Shown one piece after another: positions 16,643 to 26,700 of a DNA stretch of 64,000 nt. Origin of the DNA: Spirosoma lacussanchae (lineage in GTDB: Bacteria > Bacteroidota > Bacteroidia > Cytophagales > Spirosomataceae); contig NZ_SWJG01000005.1 in the NCBI RefSeq assembly GCF_005870035.1, positions 62,001-126,000 of the forward strand. Reading direction: 5' to 3'. The position numbers and the translations under genes are program-made. Position 1 is the first letter of the stretch. Each line of letters opens with the position of its first letter. The notes beneath the pieces were generated by a model. That model was not told the origin of the DNA, made no database searches, and worked only from the letters and a program-made list of their open reading frames with translations.

Positions 16643-17596
16643 TTATAGAATCTTTTTCAGATTGGTGTAGCTGGTGGTGATGCTGTCAATCCCGCCGGGT
16701 GCCATATCCTGTTCCACGAAAATGTATTTCAGGCCAGCTTTCCGGGCTGCGGTAAACGCTTTTTTGAAATCGACCACGCCGTTACCGACTTCGGTAATTG
16801 TTTTCAGGTCGCTCTTAATGTCTTTGATGTGCCAGAGCGGAAAACGGCCGGGCTGCTCGCTGAACAAGGCTACCGGGTCTTTGCCAGCTTTGGTGGCCCA
16901 GGCCAGGTCCAGCTCCATCTTGACCAGGTCTTTATCTGTCTGCGACAGAATCAGCTCGTAGGGCGTTTTGCCGCCGTCGACCGGATCGAATTCGGTGGCG
17001 TGGTTATGATACGCAAAGCCAATGCCGGCTTTTTTGGCGGCTTCGCCCGTTTTCTGGAATACCTCGATCGATTTATTGATCTCGTCAACAGTGCCAACCG
17101 GCGTACTGGAGCAGACCAGATAGGCCAGTCCGCCTTCTCCGGCTTCGTCGATCAGCTGCTGGTAGTTGTCGCGGAGGTTCAGCATAGGCGGCATCTTCGA
17201 GAAATCCATGGCCGGGCGCTGCGTTGTACCGGCAGGAGCACCCGCCGGTGGAGCCTGCTGCGGCCGCGGCCGGAACGGTGCGCCACCCGCGTGGTGGGCG
17301 CGCCAGGTCATGCCCAGGTCCGATACCAGCGCTCTGAAGTCTCTGGCCGAGTAGCCGTAATAGCCACCGCGCAGGTTAAACGCCGATTCGATTTCTTTAT
17401 AGCCCGCTGTCGCCACTTTTGCCAGGGTCCCTTTCGGATCTTCGTTCATGGGACCAAATAGAGTAAACAATTGGATGCCGATGGGGTAGGCGGGGGCATT
17501 ATCCAGTACATCCCGTACGCTGGCAAAACCAGGTAACACGGCACCGCCCAGGGTTAGGGTACCAGCCGTGCGTAGAAAATCTCGTCTTGTTGTCAT
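16643..17596 (-). CDS. exported sugar phosphate isomerase/epimerase-like TIM barrel with Pro-rich insert
   Basis: Second twin-arginine TIM-barrel protein of the cluster. TTRRDFLRTAGTLTLGGAVLPGF is an RR-x-F-L-type Tat signal (cut after about residue 25). The barrel starts YPIGIQLFTLF, continues GYKEIESAFNLRGG, and has metal-ligand candidates in GFAYHNHATEFDP (H-x-H), KMELDLAWATKAG (Glu/Asp), LWHIKDIK and IFVEQDMAPGG. A Pro/Ala-rich insert at about 108-135 interrupts the barrel. It ends 12 bp before the start of the GSDH fusion gene and reads into it, so the two form one unit. Substrate unknown; sugar keto-intermediate processing is an inference from the neighbours. Confidence 0.88.
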   Translation of the reverse strand: MTTRRDFLRTAGTLTLGGAVLPGFASVRDVLDNAPAYPIGIQLFTLFGPMNEDPKGTLAKVATAGYKEIESAFNLRGGYYGYSARDFRALVSDLGMTWRAHHAGGAPFRPRPQQAPPAGAPAGTTQRPAMDFSKMPPMLNLRDNYQQLIDEAGEGGLAYLVCSSTPVGTVDEINKSIEVFQKTGEAAKKAGIGFAYHNHATEFDPVDGGKTPYELILSQTDKDLVKMELDLAWATKAGKDPVALFSEQPGRFPLWHIKDIKSDLKTITEVGNGVVDFKKAFTAARKAGLKYIFVEQDMAPGGIDSITTSYTNLKKIL

Positions 17597-17716
17597 AAAA
17601 TCAGAAACCGGGAAAAGGAGCTAAGAAAACGAATTGAACGGCCGCCCCCTGTTACCAGGACGGAGCGGCCGGGAACTGTGCACTGACGCCTACTGCCCAG
17701 ACCAGCCGGGCAGAGG

Positions 17717-18316
17717 TTATTTTTTGTCGGCAACCGTATTATCCTGCCGGGCAAACTCACCGTTTAGTTTAATCTCCACTTCGTCGCTAACGACCACTAC
17801 GGGTATGGTACCTACGCCGAAGTCAGAACGCTTCAGGGTGCCCCCTACCTTAAAGCCTGCTTTGTCCTGTTCTTTACCGCCCATCCCTTTCATGGCAACA
17901 GGACCTGTCATAGTTATATCGAGCGTAACCGGTTTGGTAACGCCATGCATGGTCAGATCGCCGACCATCGTGTACTTTTTGCCCTCTACTTTCCGGAACG
18001 ACTTACTCCTGAACGTTATGGCCGGGTATTTGGCTGCATCGAAAAAATCGGGTCCCTTCAGGTGCCCATCGCGTCGGTCGTTGTCGGTGTTGATACTGTT
18101 GACATCGGCCGTGAATTCAAAAACCGCATCCGACAGGTCTGCTTTTGCCGCAGTGATTTTTGCGTCAAATGTTTTAAAGTTTCCGTCGACCTCTGCCAGC
18201 AGATTGTGAGTGATTGTGAAGCCAGCCCGTGAGTGTGCTTTGTCGAGCGACCAGGTTTGGGCGTAAGCGGTTGAGAGGGTGAGCAGGGCTGCTACGGTGA
18301 ATACAGACGATTTCAT
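17717..18316 (-). CDS. YceI family periplasmic lipocalin-like protein
   Basis: 199 residues starting at MKSSVFTVAALLTLSTAYAQ, a clean Sec signal peptide; a longer reading upstream is unlikely. The mature protein shows the YceI pattern: WSLDKAHSRAGFTITHN, DGNFKTFDAKI, FEFTADVNSINTDNDRRDGHLKGPDFFDAAKYPAITFRS (given in parts), MVGDLTMHGVTKPVTLD and a C-terminal VEIKLNGEF strand. YceI proteins form an extended beta barrel that binds polyisoprenoid-like lipids; the physiological ligand here is unknown. It lies 65 bp downstream of the TonB receptor on the same strand and may be co-transcribed with it. Confidence 0.93.
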   Translation of the reverse strand: MKSSVFTVAALLTLSTAYAQTWSLDKAHSRAGFTITHNLLAEVDGNFKTFDAKITAAKADLSDAVFEFTADVNSINTDNDRRDGHLKGPDFFDAAKYPAITFRSKSFRKVEGKKYTMVGDLTMHGVTKPVTLDITMTGPVAMKGMGGKEQDKAGFKVGGTLKRSDFGVGTIPVVVVSDEVEIKLNGEFARQDNTVADKK

Positions 18317-18381
18317 GGATGTTGGAAAATGGATTGGTGAACGATTTATTGAACTGGGCAAAGAACGGATTACTGCTGACC

Positions 18382-20979
18382 CTATCGGGGGCGTCCGCCC
18401 GCCGGGGCGGCTTGTGGCTGGCTGTCGCCACTACCCTCGCTCTTCACATCATCGTTGTTGACGGAGCGGACTTTACGCCGGGGTTCCTCAAAAGTCATTT
18501 TACCGATGCGATAGGTGAAGGTTACTTTCAGGTTCGAGTTGTAGAGATTCATCGTGCTGGACTGGGTCAGCAGGGGCGAATTCAGGTTGGTTCGTATGCT
18601 AATGCCATTACCCAGGAAGTTCTCGGCGGCCAGACCGATGCTGCCCCGCTTGTTGACCAGATCTTTCCGAAGGCCAAGCGAGTACATGTAAAAGCTGCCC
18701 ATCGTTCCCTGCAACTGCGGCATGGGCCCACGCCAGAAGCTGAACAGCTGTGCGCTCCAGCCTTTGTTCATCTGCAACTGGCTCATTAGCCGACCACCAA
18801 TGCTGACGCCCGAGTTGCTGATCGTGACCGACCGCCCATCGGCGCCGGGCGTAGCGCCCTGCATGTACACGTAGTAGCCGTCCAGCCCACCGTTCAGGCT
18901 CCATTTGGGTGTGATGTTGGTGTTGAAGAACACATTGGCACCGAACGTACGCTGCACACCGATGTTCTGAAAGGTGGTAATGATACCCCCGGCCAGCGTA
19001 TCGGACGGAATCCGGATCTGCGTAATGGCGTTGTTGGTCAGTCGGCCGAAAAGGGAAGCGTTCAGGTAGGTTTTTTTGATGGTAGAGCTCAGGCTCAGCT
19101 CTACATTGTCGGTCAGCTCCGGCCTCAGGGTCGGGTTCCCAACCGAGATTGTCTGAGGATTGGCCGCGTTGGGGTTGGGGTTGAGCTGCTGCAGGCCGGG
19201 GCGCTGGATTCGGCGGTTATAGGCAGCTTTTACGGTAGTGCCACCCTTCAGACTTTTCGATATGTTCAGGCTTGGTACCAGATTGCCGTAGTCCGGAATA
19301 GCCAGTGGTGTATCGCCGTTGGCCGTAGCCGTTATGCCGGTAAATTCGTAGCGCGTGCCGGCTTTGATCGTGTATTTGCTGCGGGTTATGTACGTGTAGG
19401 AGAGATAGCCCGCGCCGATAGTCTGGCTGTAGGCCAGCGAACCGGGTGGATTGGTTGGGTCGATACTAAGTGCACCCGCATCGCTGCCGATCAGATATCG
19501 AAAGTCGCTGTCTACCTGGCGCATGATGGCTTTGCCGCCAAACTCCAGCAACTGATTTTTTCGGAGAGGAGTCTGATAATCGGTCTGGATCGTGAACTCC
19601 TGGTTGGTATTGTTATTAATATTCTGCTGCCGGGCGGCCAGACTGCCAGCGTTGTCGAGAATATCGGCGCTGAAATTATTGACCAGGCCCGTACGGCTGT
19701 ACTGGGTCGAGATGGTCCACTCCTGCTGGGGTTTGAACGTGCGGATGTAGTCGAGATTCATATCGACCGAGTTCGACAGATCCTTCCGGTCAACGTCGCG
19801 GTTGGTGGCTCGCAGCAGCGAGTCGCCAATCGATGCGCTGGTGAGCTGGTTCTGCTGCTGGATGAAGTTACGGGTGCCAAACCGAATGTTGGCCGACAGG
19901 GACTGGTTCCTGGCCAGATCATAATCGAAGCCCAGCGTATACTGACCGAAAAGCGGATTGTCGAAGGCGGTTCCCTCCTGGCTGGTGCGCTGGAGCTGGT
20001 TGCCAACCCGGGTGGTCTGTTCCAGCGTCGATGAGGCCCGGTTGTACATAGCCCGGCCAAAACCGCCGAGCGTAATGCCCAGCTTACCCTGCCGGTACGA
20101 ACCGTTCAGGCCCAGGTTGGACGCCCGCAACCCCACGCCCGCGTCGACGTTCAGGGTCAGGCCGTGTAGCGTGCTTTTCTTGGTGATGATGTTGATGATC
20201 CCCGCAGCACCTTCGGCATCGTACTTGGCCGATGGGCTGGTAATGACCTCTACCGACTTGATCATATCGGCCGGTAACTGTTTCAGCGCGTCGGCTACGT
20301 TGGCAGCCACAATAGTAGAGGGTTTGTTGTTGATGAGCACCCGGATGTTCTGGCTACCCCGTAGGCTGACGTTCCCGTCAAGGTCGACCGAGAGCATCGG
20401 TACCCGCTTCAGTACGTCTGATGCGTCTCCGCCCTTAACCGTAAGGTCCTTGTCTGCGTTGAACACGAGCCGGTCTACCTTTTCTTCAATGAGGGCTGCC
20501 TGACCCGTAACTACCACCTCGCCCAGCGTCCGCACATCGGGTGACAGCCTGACCGACCCCAGCTTCAGATCACTGCCTTTAGCCATGGTGAACGGCCGCG
20601 AATCCTGATTTTTGTAGCCGATAAACGAGTACTGGAGTCGGTAGTCGCCCGGGGCCAGTCTGGTCATCGTAAAATTGCCGCTGGCGTCTGACGTGGTACC
20701 GTCGATAGGCTTGTTGGTTCTGGTGTTGATAAGCGCAACGGTAGCGAACTCGATCGGTTTGCCCGAGAGTGAGTCGATGAGTAGCCCGCTTAGTTTGCCG
20801 TTGCCTTTGGGCGTGTCGTCAGCAACGCCGGTAAACTCTTTTTTGCGCTGGTCGTTCTGGCCGCCCATACCCGGTGGGCCACCCCCCGGCGGGCCAAACT
20901 GAGCAAAAGCCGTGAGTGACCCGGCCAGGCCGTATAACATGCCTAGTTGTACAAGCAAACGGAAACGGTGCATACTCAT
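18382..20979 (-). CDS. TonB-dependent receptor, outer membrane beta-barrel family
   Basis: 865-residue outer membrane protein. A signal peptide ends near residue 26 (GSLTAFAQ). A Gly/Pro/Met-rich stretch follows, then a carboxypeptidase-regulatory-like beta-sandwich (about 60-145; GKLSGLLIDSLSGKPIEFATVAL ... FTMTRLAPGDYRLQYSFIGY), a plug domain (about 165-265; VLKRVPMLSVDLDGNVSLRG, IRVLINNKPS, IKSVEVITSPSAKYDAEGAAGI in parts) and a large barrel. The type matches the family-3 barrels without the SusC signature, and there is no SusD gene nearby, so a peptide, metal or siderophore ligand is as likely as glycan. A second ATG (20973) is equally possible. It is divergent from a LytS/LytTR pair across a gap that carries a hairpin repeat. 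Confidence 0.93.
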   Translation of the reverse strand: MSMHRFRLLVQLGMLYGLAGSLTAFAQFGPPGGGPPGMGGQNDQRKKEFTGVADDTPKGNGKLSGLLIDSLSGKPIEFATVALINTRTNKPIDGTTSDASGNFTMTRLAPGDYRLQYSFIGYKNQDSRPFTMAKGSDLKLGSVRLSPDVRTLGEVVVTGQAALIEEKVDRLVFNADKDLTVKGGDASDVLKRVPMLSVDLDGNVSLRGSQNIRVLINNKPSTIVAANVADALKQLPADMIKSVEVITSPSAKYDAEGAAGIINIITKKSTLHGLTLNVDAGVGLRASNLGLNGSYRQGKLGITLGGFGRAMYNRASSTLEQTTRVGNQLQRTSQEGTAFDNPLFGQYTLGFDYDLARNQSLSANIRFGTRNFIQQQNQLTSASIGDSLLRATNRDVDRKDLSNSVDMNLDYIRTFKPQQEWTISTQYSRTGLVNNFSADILDNAGSLAARQQNINNNTNQEFTIQTDYQTPLRKNQLLEFGGKAIMRQVDSDFRYLIGSDAGALSIDPTNPPGSLAYSQTIGAGYLSYTYITRSKYTIKAGTRYEFTGITATANGDTPLAIPDYGNLVPSLNISKSLKGGTTVKAAYNRRIQRPGLQQLNPNPNAANPQTISVGNPTLRPELTDNVELSLSSTIKKTYLNASLFGRLTNNAITQIRIPSDTLAGGIITTFQNIGVQRTFGANVFFNTNITPKWSLNGGLDGYYVYMQGATPGADGRSVTISNSGVSIGGRLMSQLQMNKGWSAQLFSFWRGPMPQLQGTMGSFYMYSLGLRKDLVNKRGSIGLAAENFLGNGISIRTNLNSPLLTQSSTMNLYNSNLKVTFTYRIGKMTFEEPRRKVRSVNNDDVKSEGSGDSQPQAAPAGGRPR

Positions 20980-21068
20980 GAAATAGCGGATTGATCAGCC
21001 AAAACAACAGCCTGTTCTGTTCCCGTAAAAAGCCAATCGACCGTGAGCCGGAGAACGTCGGCAAACTG

Positions 21069-21140
21069 CCCATTTCTGCCGACGAAGCCAGCGGATAGAG
21101 ACGCCGGTTTCGGGCAGGGCATTTCGTCGGCAGAAACGGG
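21069..21140. repeat. 18-bp inverted repeat between divergent tonB receptor and lytS genes
   Basis: 21069-21086 (CCCATTTCTGCCGACGAA) pairs with 21123-21140 with one mismatch; the loop is 36 bp and includes AGAGACGCCGG. It lies in the divergent promoter region and has no T-run. Confidence 0.8.
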
Positions 21141-21227
21141 CTACCGGTCGGTAGATTCGGGTTTGTGGGCGATTGCTGGTAGACCGGGGCCGAATTTGAT
21201 GTAAACTTGTTGTGTTTCTACGCTGGT

Positions 21228-22295
21228 ATGGCCGTTGTTCCTTTTCCCCGCCGATACGTATCGATGCTGAGCCACCTGCTGGGCTGGGTGCTGCTGGGCT
21301 ATCTGCTGTTTTTTTACAAACCGTTTAGCTCTGATGTGGTTCTGCCCAACCTGTTCTGGGTCCGGCAGGCTATCTTTTTCGGACTGATGGCGGCTATGTT
21401 TTACCTGAACGCGCTGGTACTGGTGCCGCGGCTGCTGCTGGCCGGCCAGACGAGTCGGTACCTGATAGCTCTGGCGGGGGTTATGGTGGTTATTTTTGCG
21501 ATACTGACCGGTGTTGAATTCGGGTTCAATCTGCCCGTACTGGTTCACCGGGCTTTTCATCCAGATGGAAGCGGCACGCCCAAGCTGTACGGCTGGGTTC
21601 AGCCCAACCTGTTTACGGCCCTGCTCATGCTGGGGTCCAGTACCAGCCTGGCTATGTTGCAGAAGTGGCAGACCGATACCAACCTGCGGCTCATGCTCGA
21701 ACAGGCCAAAACTACCTCCGAGCTCTCGTTCCTGAAGGCCCAGATTAACCCGCATTTCTTCTTCAATACGCTCAATAATATCTACGCCCTGACGCTGATC
21801 GATGGCGATACCGCCCGGGAAGCCCTGCACCGGCTGTCGCGCATGATGCGGTACGTACTTTACGAAACCCAGTCCGATGCTACCCTGCTCAGCAAAGAGC
21901 TGGCGTTTATCAGCGACTACATTCAACTGATGCAGCTCCGGCTCACCGATAAGGTAGATGTTGTTGTCGACTTTCCAGACCCCCTGCAGGACCGGCTTAT
22001 TGCGCCCATGCTGCTGCTGCCCTTTGTCGAAAATGCGTTCAAACACGGCGTCAGTGCCAGCCAGGCCAGTCGTATCCATATTGTTCTGGGCCAGCATCCC
22101 GATCATCTGTCGCTGGACGTATACAACACCGTATTCAGTACCAATATGCTTTCGCTCGAAGCCGCCGGTGGCATCGGGCTGGCTAACACCCGTCGGCGGC
22201 TTGATCTGCTGTATCCGGAGCAGTATCTGTTGCAGATCGATGAACATACGCCCGCCGGCGAATACCATGTGCACCTGACCCTGACGCTGCCATGA
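21228..22295 (+). CDS. LytS/YehU-type sensor histidine kinase
   Basis: Membrane histidine kinase of the His_kinase (LytS) type. The ATG was preferred over a TTG at 21207 because it places a normal charged start before the first helix. Four membrane helices cover about residues 15-130 (HLLGWVLLGYLLFFY, AIFFGLMAAMFYLNALVLV, YLIALAGVMVVIFAIL, LFTALLMLGSSTSLAML). The cytoplasmic part has phospho-acceptor His176 in INPHFFFNTLNNIYAL and the ATPase motif LLLPFVENAFKHG plus GGIGLANTRRRLDLLY. No extracellular sensing domain is present. It overlaps the LytTR regulator gene by 4 bp (ATGA). Confidence 0.94.
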   Translation: MAVVPFPRRYVSMLSHLLGWVLLGYLLFFYKPFSSDVVLPNLFWVRQAIFFGLMAAMFYLNALVLVPRLLLAGQTSRYLIALAGVMVVIFAILTGVEFGFNLPVLVHRAFHPDGSGTPKLYGWVQPNLFTALLMLGSSTSLAMLQKWQTDTNLRLMLEQAKTTSELSFLKAQINPHFFFNTLNNIYALTLIDGDTAREALHRLSRMMRYVLYETQSDATLLSKELAFISDYIQLMQLRLTDKVDVVVDFPDPLQDRLIAPMLLLPFVENAFKHGVSASQASRIHIVLGQHPDHLSLDVYNTVFSTNMLSLEAAGGIGLANTRRRLDLLYPEQYLLQIDEHTPAGEYHVHLTLTLP

Positions 22296-23059
22296 CCCTG
22301 ACCTGCATTGCCGTCGACGATGAACCGCTGGCCCTGGGGCTGGTCTGCGCCTTCATCGAAAAAACGCCCTTTCTCAAACTGACAGGCCGGTACAGCAGCG
22401 CCGTTGAAGCTTTAGAGGGCCTGTTGTACCAGCAGGTAGATGTAATTTTTCTGGATATTCAGATGCCCGACCTGACGGGGCTGGAGCTGGCCCGGGTTCT
22501 GGAACGGACCGGCCGGGGAGCTCATACGACCCGCATTATTTTCACAACCGCTTTTGATCGGTTTGCCCTCGACGGGTTTCGGGTCGACGCGCTGGATTAT
22601 CTGCTGAAACCGTTCAACTACGAGGAGTTTCTGCGGGCGGCCAGCAAAGCACGCCACTATGCGGAGCTGCTGCACCGGCCCGAACCGCTGCCCGCTGCGC
22701 CATCGCCCGAGCTGGCTGCCCTGCCTGCCGGAACAGAAGATTATCTTTTTCTGAAGGTAGAATATCAGCTGGTTCGGATTGCGCACAACGACATTCTGTA
22801 CGTGGAGGGGCTGAAAGACTACGTGAAGGTGTACCGGCAAAGTGATCCCGACAAACCCCTGCTGTCGCTGACCAGCCTGAAAGCGCTCGAAGAAAAGTTG
22901 CCGAATCGGCAGTTTATGCGCATCCATCGGTCGTTTATCGTAGCCCTCAACCGCATCGATGCCGTAACCCGAAATTCGGTGCAGATCGGCCCGACCACCA
23001 TTCCCGTGAGCGATCAGTATAAAGATGGGTTTAGTCAGTTTATCAGCCGCTGGCTGTAG
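22292..23059 (+). CDS. LytTR family response regulator
   Basis: Partner of the LytS kinase just upstream. Residues 1-120 form a receiver domain (AVDDEP, phospho-acceptor Asp55 in DVIFLDIQMPDLTG, FTTAFDRFALDGF, DYLLKPF). After a Pro/Ala-rich linker, residues about 150-255 are a LytTR DNA-binding domain (LFLKVEYQLVRIAHNDILYVEGLKDYVKVY, in parts; LKALEEKLPNRQFMRIHRSFIVAL). Such regulators bind direct repeats upstream of targets; the divergent TonB receptor gene is an obvious candidate by position only. Confidence 0.96.
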   Translation: MTLTCIAVDDEPLALGLVCAFIEKTPFLKLTGRYSSAVEALEGLLYQQVDVIFLDIQMPDLTGLELARVLERTGRGAHTTRIIFTTAFDRFALDGFRVDALDYLLKPFNYEEFLRAASKARHYAELLHRPEPLPAAPSPELAALPAGTEDYLFLKVEYQLVRIAHNDILYVEGLKDYVKVYRQSDPDKPLLSLTSLKALEEKLPNRQFMRIHRSFIVALNRIDAVTRNSVQIGPTTIPVSDQYKDGFSQFISRWL

Positions 23060-23162
23060 CCCGGCCCGGGTGGTCGTATAACCCGGTCTAAATCGGGCTG
23101 GGGTTTCTGCTTTCTTCGGTTTTCTTTGCTGCTTACCTTTATGGCCAAACCAGTAAAAACCA

Positions 23163-23642
23163 ATGGAAACAAATCCGAAACCCACCGCTGCTGAGCAATT
23201 ACAGGCGGCCAAAGCGGCCGCTGCCGAAAAGCTGGATGCCTTCAAAACCGAAGCTGGTGAGCACCTGCACGCAGCCGCAGCCCACCTCGACGAACTCCGC
23301 GATCAGCTGGTCGCCAAAGCCCAGGAAGTCGGCAAAGACATCGATATCGAGAGCCTGAAAGCGCAGGCTACCCAACAGCTGGACGTCGTTAAAGCCACCG
23401 CGTCCGAAACCCTGTCGAATCTGCAGGCGCAGGCCGAGACTACCTTTGCGGCCGCGGCTGCCAAAGCCGACGAGCTATCCGATGTGGCCGAAGATAAAAT
23501 TGATGAACTGAAAGCCGATGCAGCCGTACAGCTCGAAGCAGCGCAGGTCAAACTGGATGAGCTGAAAGCCGAAGCGACCCTGCGGATCGAAGAGGCCAAG
23601 GAAAAAGCCAAAGGCATGTGGGATCAGCTCTTCGGTAACTAG
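23163..23642 (+). CDS. Ala/Glu/Lys-rich coiled-coil protein, function unknown
   Basis: 159 residues, almost entirely predicted helix, with no signal peptide or membrane segment. It consists of repeated 11-residue-like units of the form A-x-x-x-L-D-x-x-K/A (for example QLEAAQVKLDELKAEATLRI and TEAGEHLHAAAAHLDELRDQL), a pattern seen in apolipoprotein-like and LEA-like amphipathic proteins. It ends KGMWDQLFGN. Codon use resembles its neighbours. Possible roles include membrane-surface or stress protection, but nothing specific can be assigned. Confidence 0.75.
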   Translation: METNPKPTAAEQLQAAKAAAAEKLDAFKTEAGEHLHAAAAHLDELRDQLVAKAQEVGKDIDIESLKAQATQQLDVVKATASETLSNLQAQAETTFAAAAAKADELSDVAEDKIDELKADAAVQLEAAQVKLDELKAEATLRIEEAKEKAKGMWDQLFGN

Positions 23643-23665
23643 CCGTTATCGGGACAATTAGCTCA

Positions 23666-23703
23666 TCCCCCGGGTCGGCTCTCTGCCGGGCGGACCCGGG
23701 GGA
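23666..23703. other. GC-rich hairpin after the coiled-coil gene
   Basis: TCCCCCGGGTC (23666-23676) and its exact complement GACCCGGGGGA (23693-23703) flank a 16-nt loop, 23 bp past the stop. No T-run follows, so it may be an atypical terminator or an RNA 3' stabiliser. Confidence 0.6.
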
Positions 23704-23774
23704 TAAGCGGGTGTTTGTCGCGGCCAGGCTGGGCTCTTTCTCGCCGGGGGCTGCGTAGCTTCTGGCGTTTCCCG

Positions 23775-23782
23775 TAACTTTG
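23775..23782 (+). promoter_or_regulatory. TAnnTTTG -7 element five bases before the type IIG-like gene start
   Basis: TAACTTTG fits the Bacteroidota -7 consensus and ends five bases before the ATG at 23788. Because the N-terminus of the protein is family-like from that ATG, transcription from here would give a leaderless or nearly leaderless mRNA. Confidence 0.5.
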
Positions 23783-23787
23783 CCGGT

Positions 23788-26700
23788 ATGCGGCTCAGTC
23801 TTCGAAAACCCGCGCAGGCCCTTCATAAAGCCTATGCCAAACAATCGGTTCCCCAAGGCCGTCTGGACACGTTCAGGCGCGCACTGGCCCGGCTGTTTTC
23901 GCGGCTGGACGAACACGAATCCGAAGAATACCAAAAATCAATCGTAGCCGGTTTTCTGATCGACGCCTTCTCTGCCGAGGGCGATCCGGCCCATCCGTTT
24001 GCCCGCATCAGCCGCCATCCGTTTGGACTGGTTCTGCAACCAGACGACGCATCAGACCAATCGGCCCGTGTGGTCATCGGTACCAAAAAGGTGTTTGCGG
24101 GGGAGATGATGACAACCCTCAAAAACAACGTCAGAGCCCTCCACGAGCTGATTCTTTATTATTTCGACCAGCAGACCAGCCCGCCCGGCCCGCCGATCAG
24201 CCAGTTGATCATTACCGATGTCTACAACTGGTTCATCTTCGATGCGGACGACTTTCGGCGCTATTTTTACCAGAATACCCGGCTGCAGAGACTCAATCAG
24301 CTTCGGCAGCAGTCGAAGCGCGATCCGGCCTTTTTTTACGGCGAAGTGGCCAAAGTGCTGCGCGACATGCCCGACGAGGTACCCGTCACCTGCCTCGATC
24401 TGCGCAAGGTAGCCGATGCGCTCAACCTGCCGCCCGCCGAGGCTAACCCGCTGCTGATTCCGGTCTATAAGCTTCTCTCACCCCGGCACCTCTACCAATG
24501 GCCGGTTACGAACGAAGCACCCGCCATCAGCCCGGCCTTCTATCACGAGCTGCTGCATATTACCGGCCTTTACGACGCTACCCACGACCCGAACTCTGTG
24601 CCGGGACAGCCGCTCGTTGGGCGCCGACCCGAAGGCGACCGGCACGATGGGTCTCTGCTGGAGAGTCTGATCCGGCTGGCTCAGGCGCAACCCGCCCCCA
24701 TCGATCCGGACCAGACCGCCGAGTCGGTTGCGCTGACGCTTTGCCTGACCTGGCTGGCCCGGATCCTGTTCGTGAAACTGGCCGAAGGACAGCTCATCAG
24801 CTACCACCGGGGCGACCGGTCGGTTCAGTTTCTGACGCCCCGCCATATCCGAACGTTCGAGGAGCTGGATGAGCTGTTTTTCGACGTGCTGGCCACGCCT
24901 GGCCTGAACCGATCGGCCAGTCTGGACGCGCGTTACGGGCCGGTGCCGTACCTGAACAGTGGCTGGATGGAGCCTACAGAGGCCGAACGGCAGGGGCTTC
25001 GCATCAGTGCGCTGACCAGCCAGCCAGAATTGCCTCTGTTCGGACAGACTATCCTGACCGATCAGCAGGGTAACCGGCTGACCGAACCACTGCCTCTGCT
25101 TCAGTACCTGCTGTCGTTCCTGAATGCACACGATTTCCTGGCCGACGGACCGGCGGGGGTGCTGCCGGAAAACAAGTCGCTGATCAGTCCGGCTACGCTG
25201 AACGATCTGTTCGAACGCTTCAGCGCCGAAGCTGGCCAGCCACCGCTGGTCCCCAGCCCGGCCATAGACTATCTGGTGCGGCAAACGATTCGTAAGCTGG
25301 TCATCAGCCGCTTCAACGAGCAGTTTGGATGGGATTGTACGGCGGTGGCCTCGCTGGCCGATCGGCTGAAAGAGGTCGATCTCAGCGAAGCCAACGCACT
25401 GGTGAACCGGGTGCGGCTGGTCGATCCGGCCGCGGGCAGTGGGCGCTGGCTCGCAGCGGCCCTGAACGAACTGGTGGCGCTCAAAGCGGAGCTGGGTATC
25501 CTGATCGATCCGGCTGGCCGGCGACTGAGCCAGTATGACATAACCGTTGCCGATACCGAGCTGATCATTGCCGATGCCAGTGGCGAACTGTTTCGCTATC
25601 AGGTGCCCCAGTCTGGCCCGACGGGAATTGGCGGGGCGCGGTCGACCGGCGCGACGCAAAGCCCGCGCCAGTCCGAAATTCAGCGCGTTCAGGAGGCTAT
25701 CTTCTGGGAAAAACAAACGATGCTGACGCAGTGCCTGCTGGGCGTCGACAGCCGCATTCGGTCGGTGCTGGCATCCCGGCTGCGGCTGTCTGTCGAACTG
25801 CTGCGGCACAGCTACGTCATCATGCCAGCTGCGCTGCCAGCCACCGCAGTCAGTCGTACCAACGGCGCTTCGCCGTTATCGGCTACGCTGCTGAACGAGC
25901 CCGCCGGCGAGTGGCTCGAGCCCATTCCCAATCTGGACATGGTCATCTGGCACGGCAACGCGCTGGTGAGCCGGTTTGCGACTGATTTCCGGGTGGAGAG
26001 CGTACGAAACCAGCTGCTCCGCGATCGGTTTCCGGCGGCCTGGCAACAATACCGACACGATGTAAACGCCTTCGGGCAGGAGGCCGACCCGGTTCGGAAA
26101 GACCAGCTTCGCAACCGGCTCCGGCAGTTTCGGGAGCTGACCGAGCAGCTGGCCCTCGTCGATCAGAAAGAATATACTGACATCCGGCAGCTCGAAACCC
26201 GGCTGGCCCAGGCTACCCAAACGTTCGATTTCGTGACTCCGGACGAGGCTGTACAGGGGCTGACCCAACAGCTTACCCGTAAAAAACGGGCGTATCAGCA
26301 GAAACAGACCTTCTATCGGCAGGGGTTCGACTGGCGGTTCGAATGGCCGGCGGTACTTGATGAGGCAGGCACTTTTGTGGGGTTTGACCTGGTGATCGGG
26401 CAACCCCCAACCGGTCGACCAGACGAATCGGGCGAAGGGCGCTCGCTATTCAGGAAAACCTACCCTAATACCTACACCAGCCGGACCAGCCTGTATCAGC
26501 TATACATCGAACGAGGGCTGTCGCTCCTGCGTCCGAACGGCTGGCTGGCCTACGCTCTACCTGCTTCCTGGATGGAGGCCGATGCGGCTCTGCCGCTGCG
26601 CGCCTGGCTTCGGACCAAAGCGATTGAAGAGGTGGTGGAACTGCCCGGCCTGACGGCTGACACGATCCTGCTCACGGTTCGGCAGGCGTCGGCCTCCGAA

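Noticed and set aside
17646..17680. CGGCCGC...GCGGCCG stem between the TIM-barrel and YceI genes
   Set aside because: Only seven paired bases in a GC-rich region and no T-run; could be chance.
24478..25809. 443-codon frame opposite the type IIG-like gene
   Set aside because: Gln/Arg-rich antisense shadow with no family pattern.
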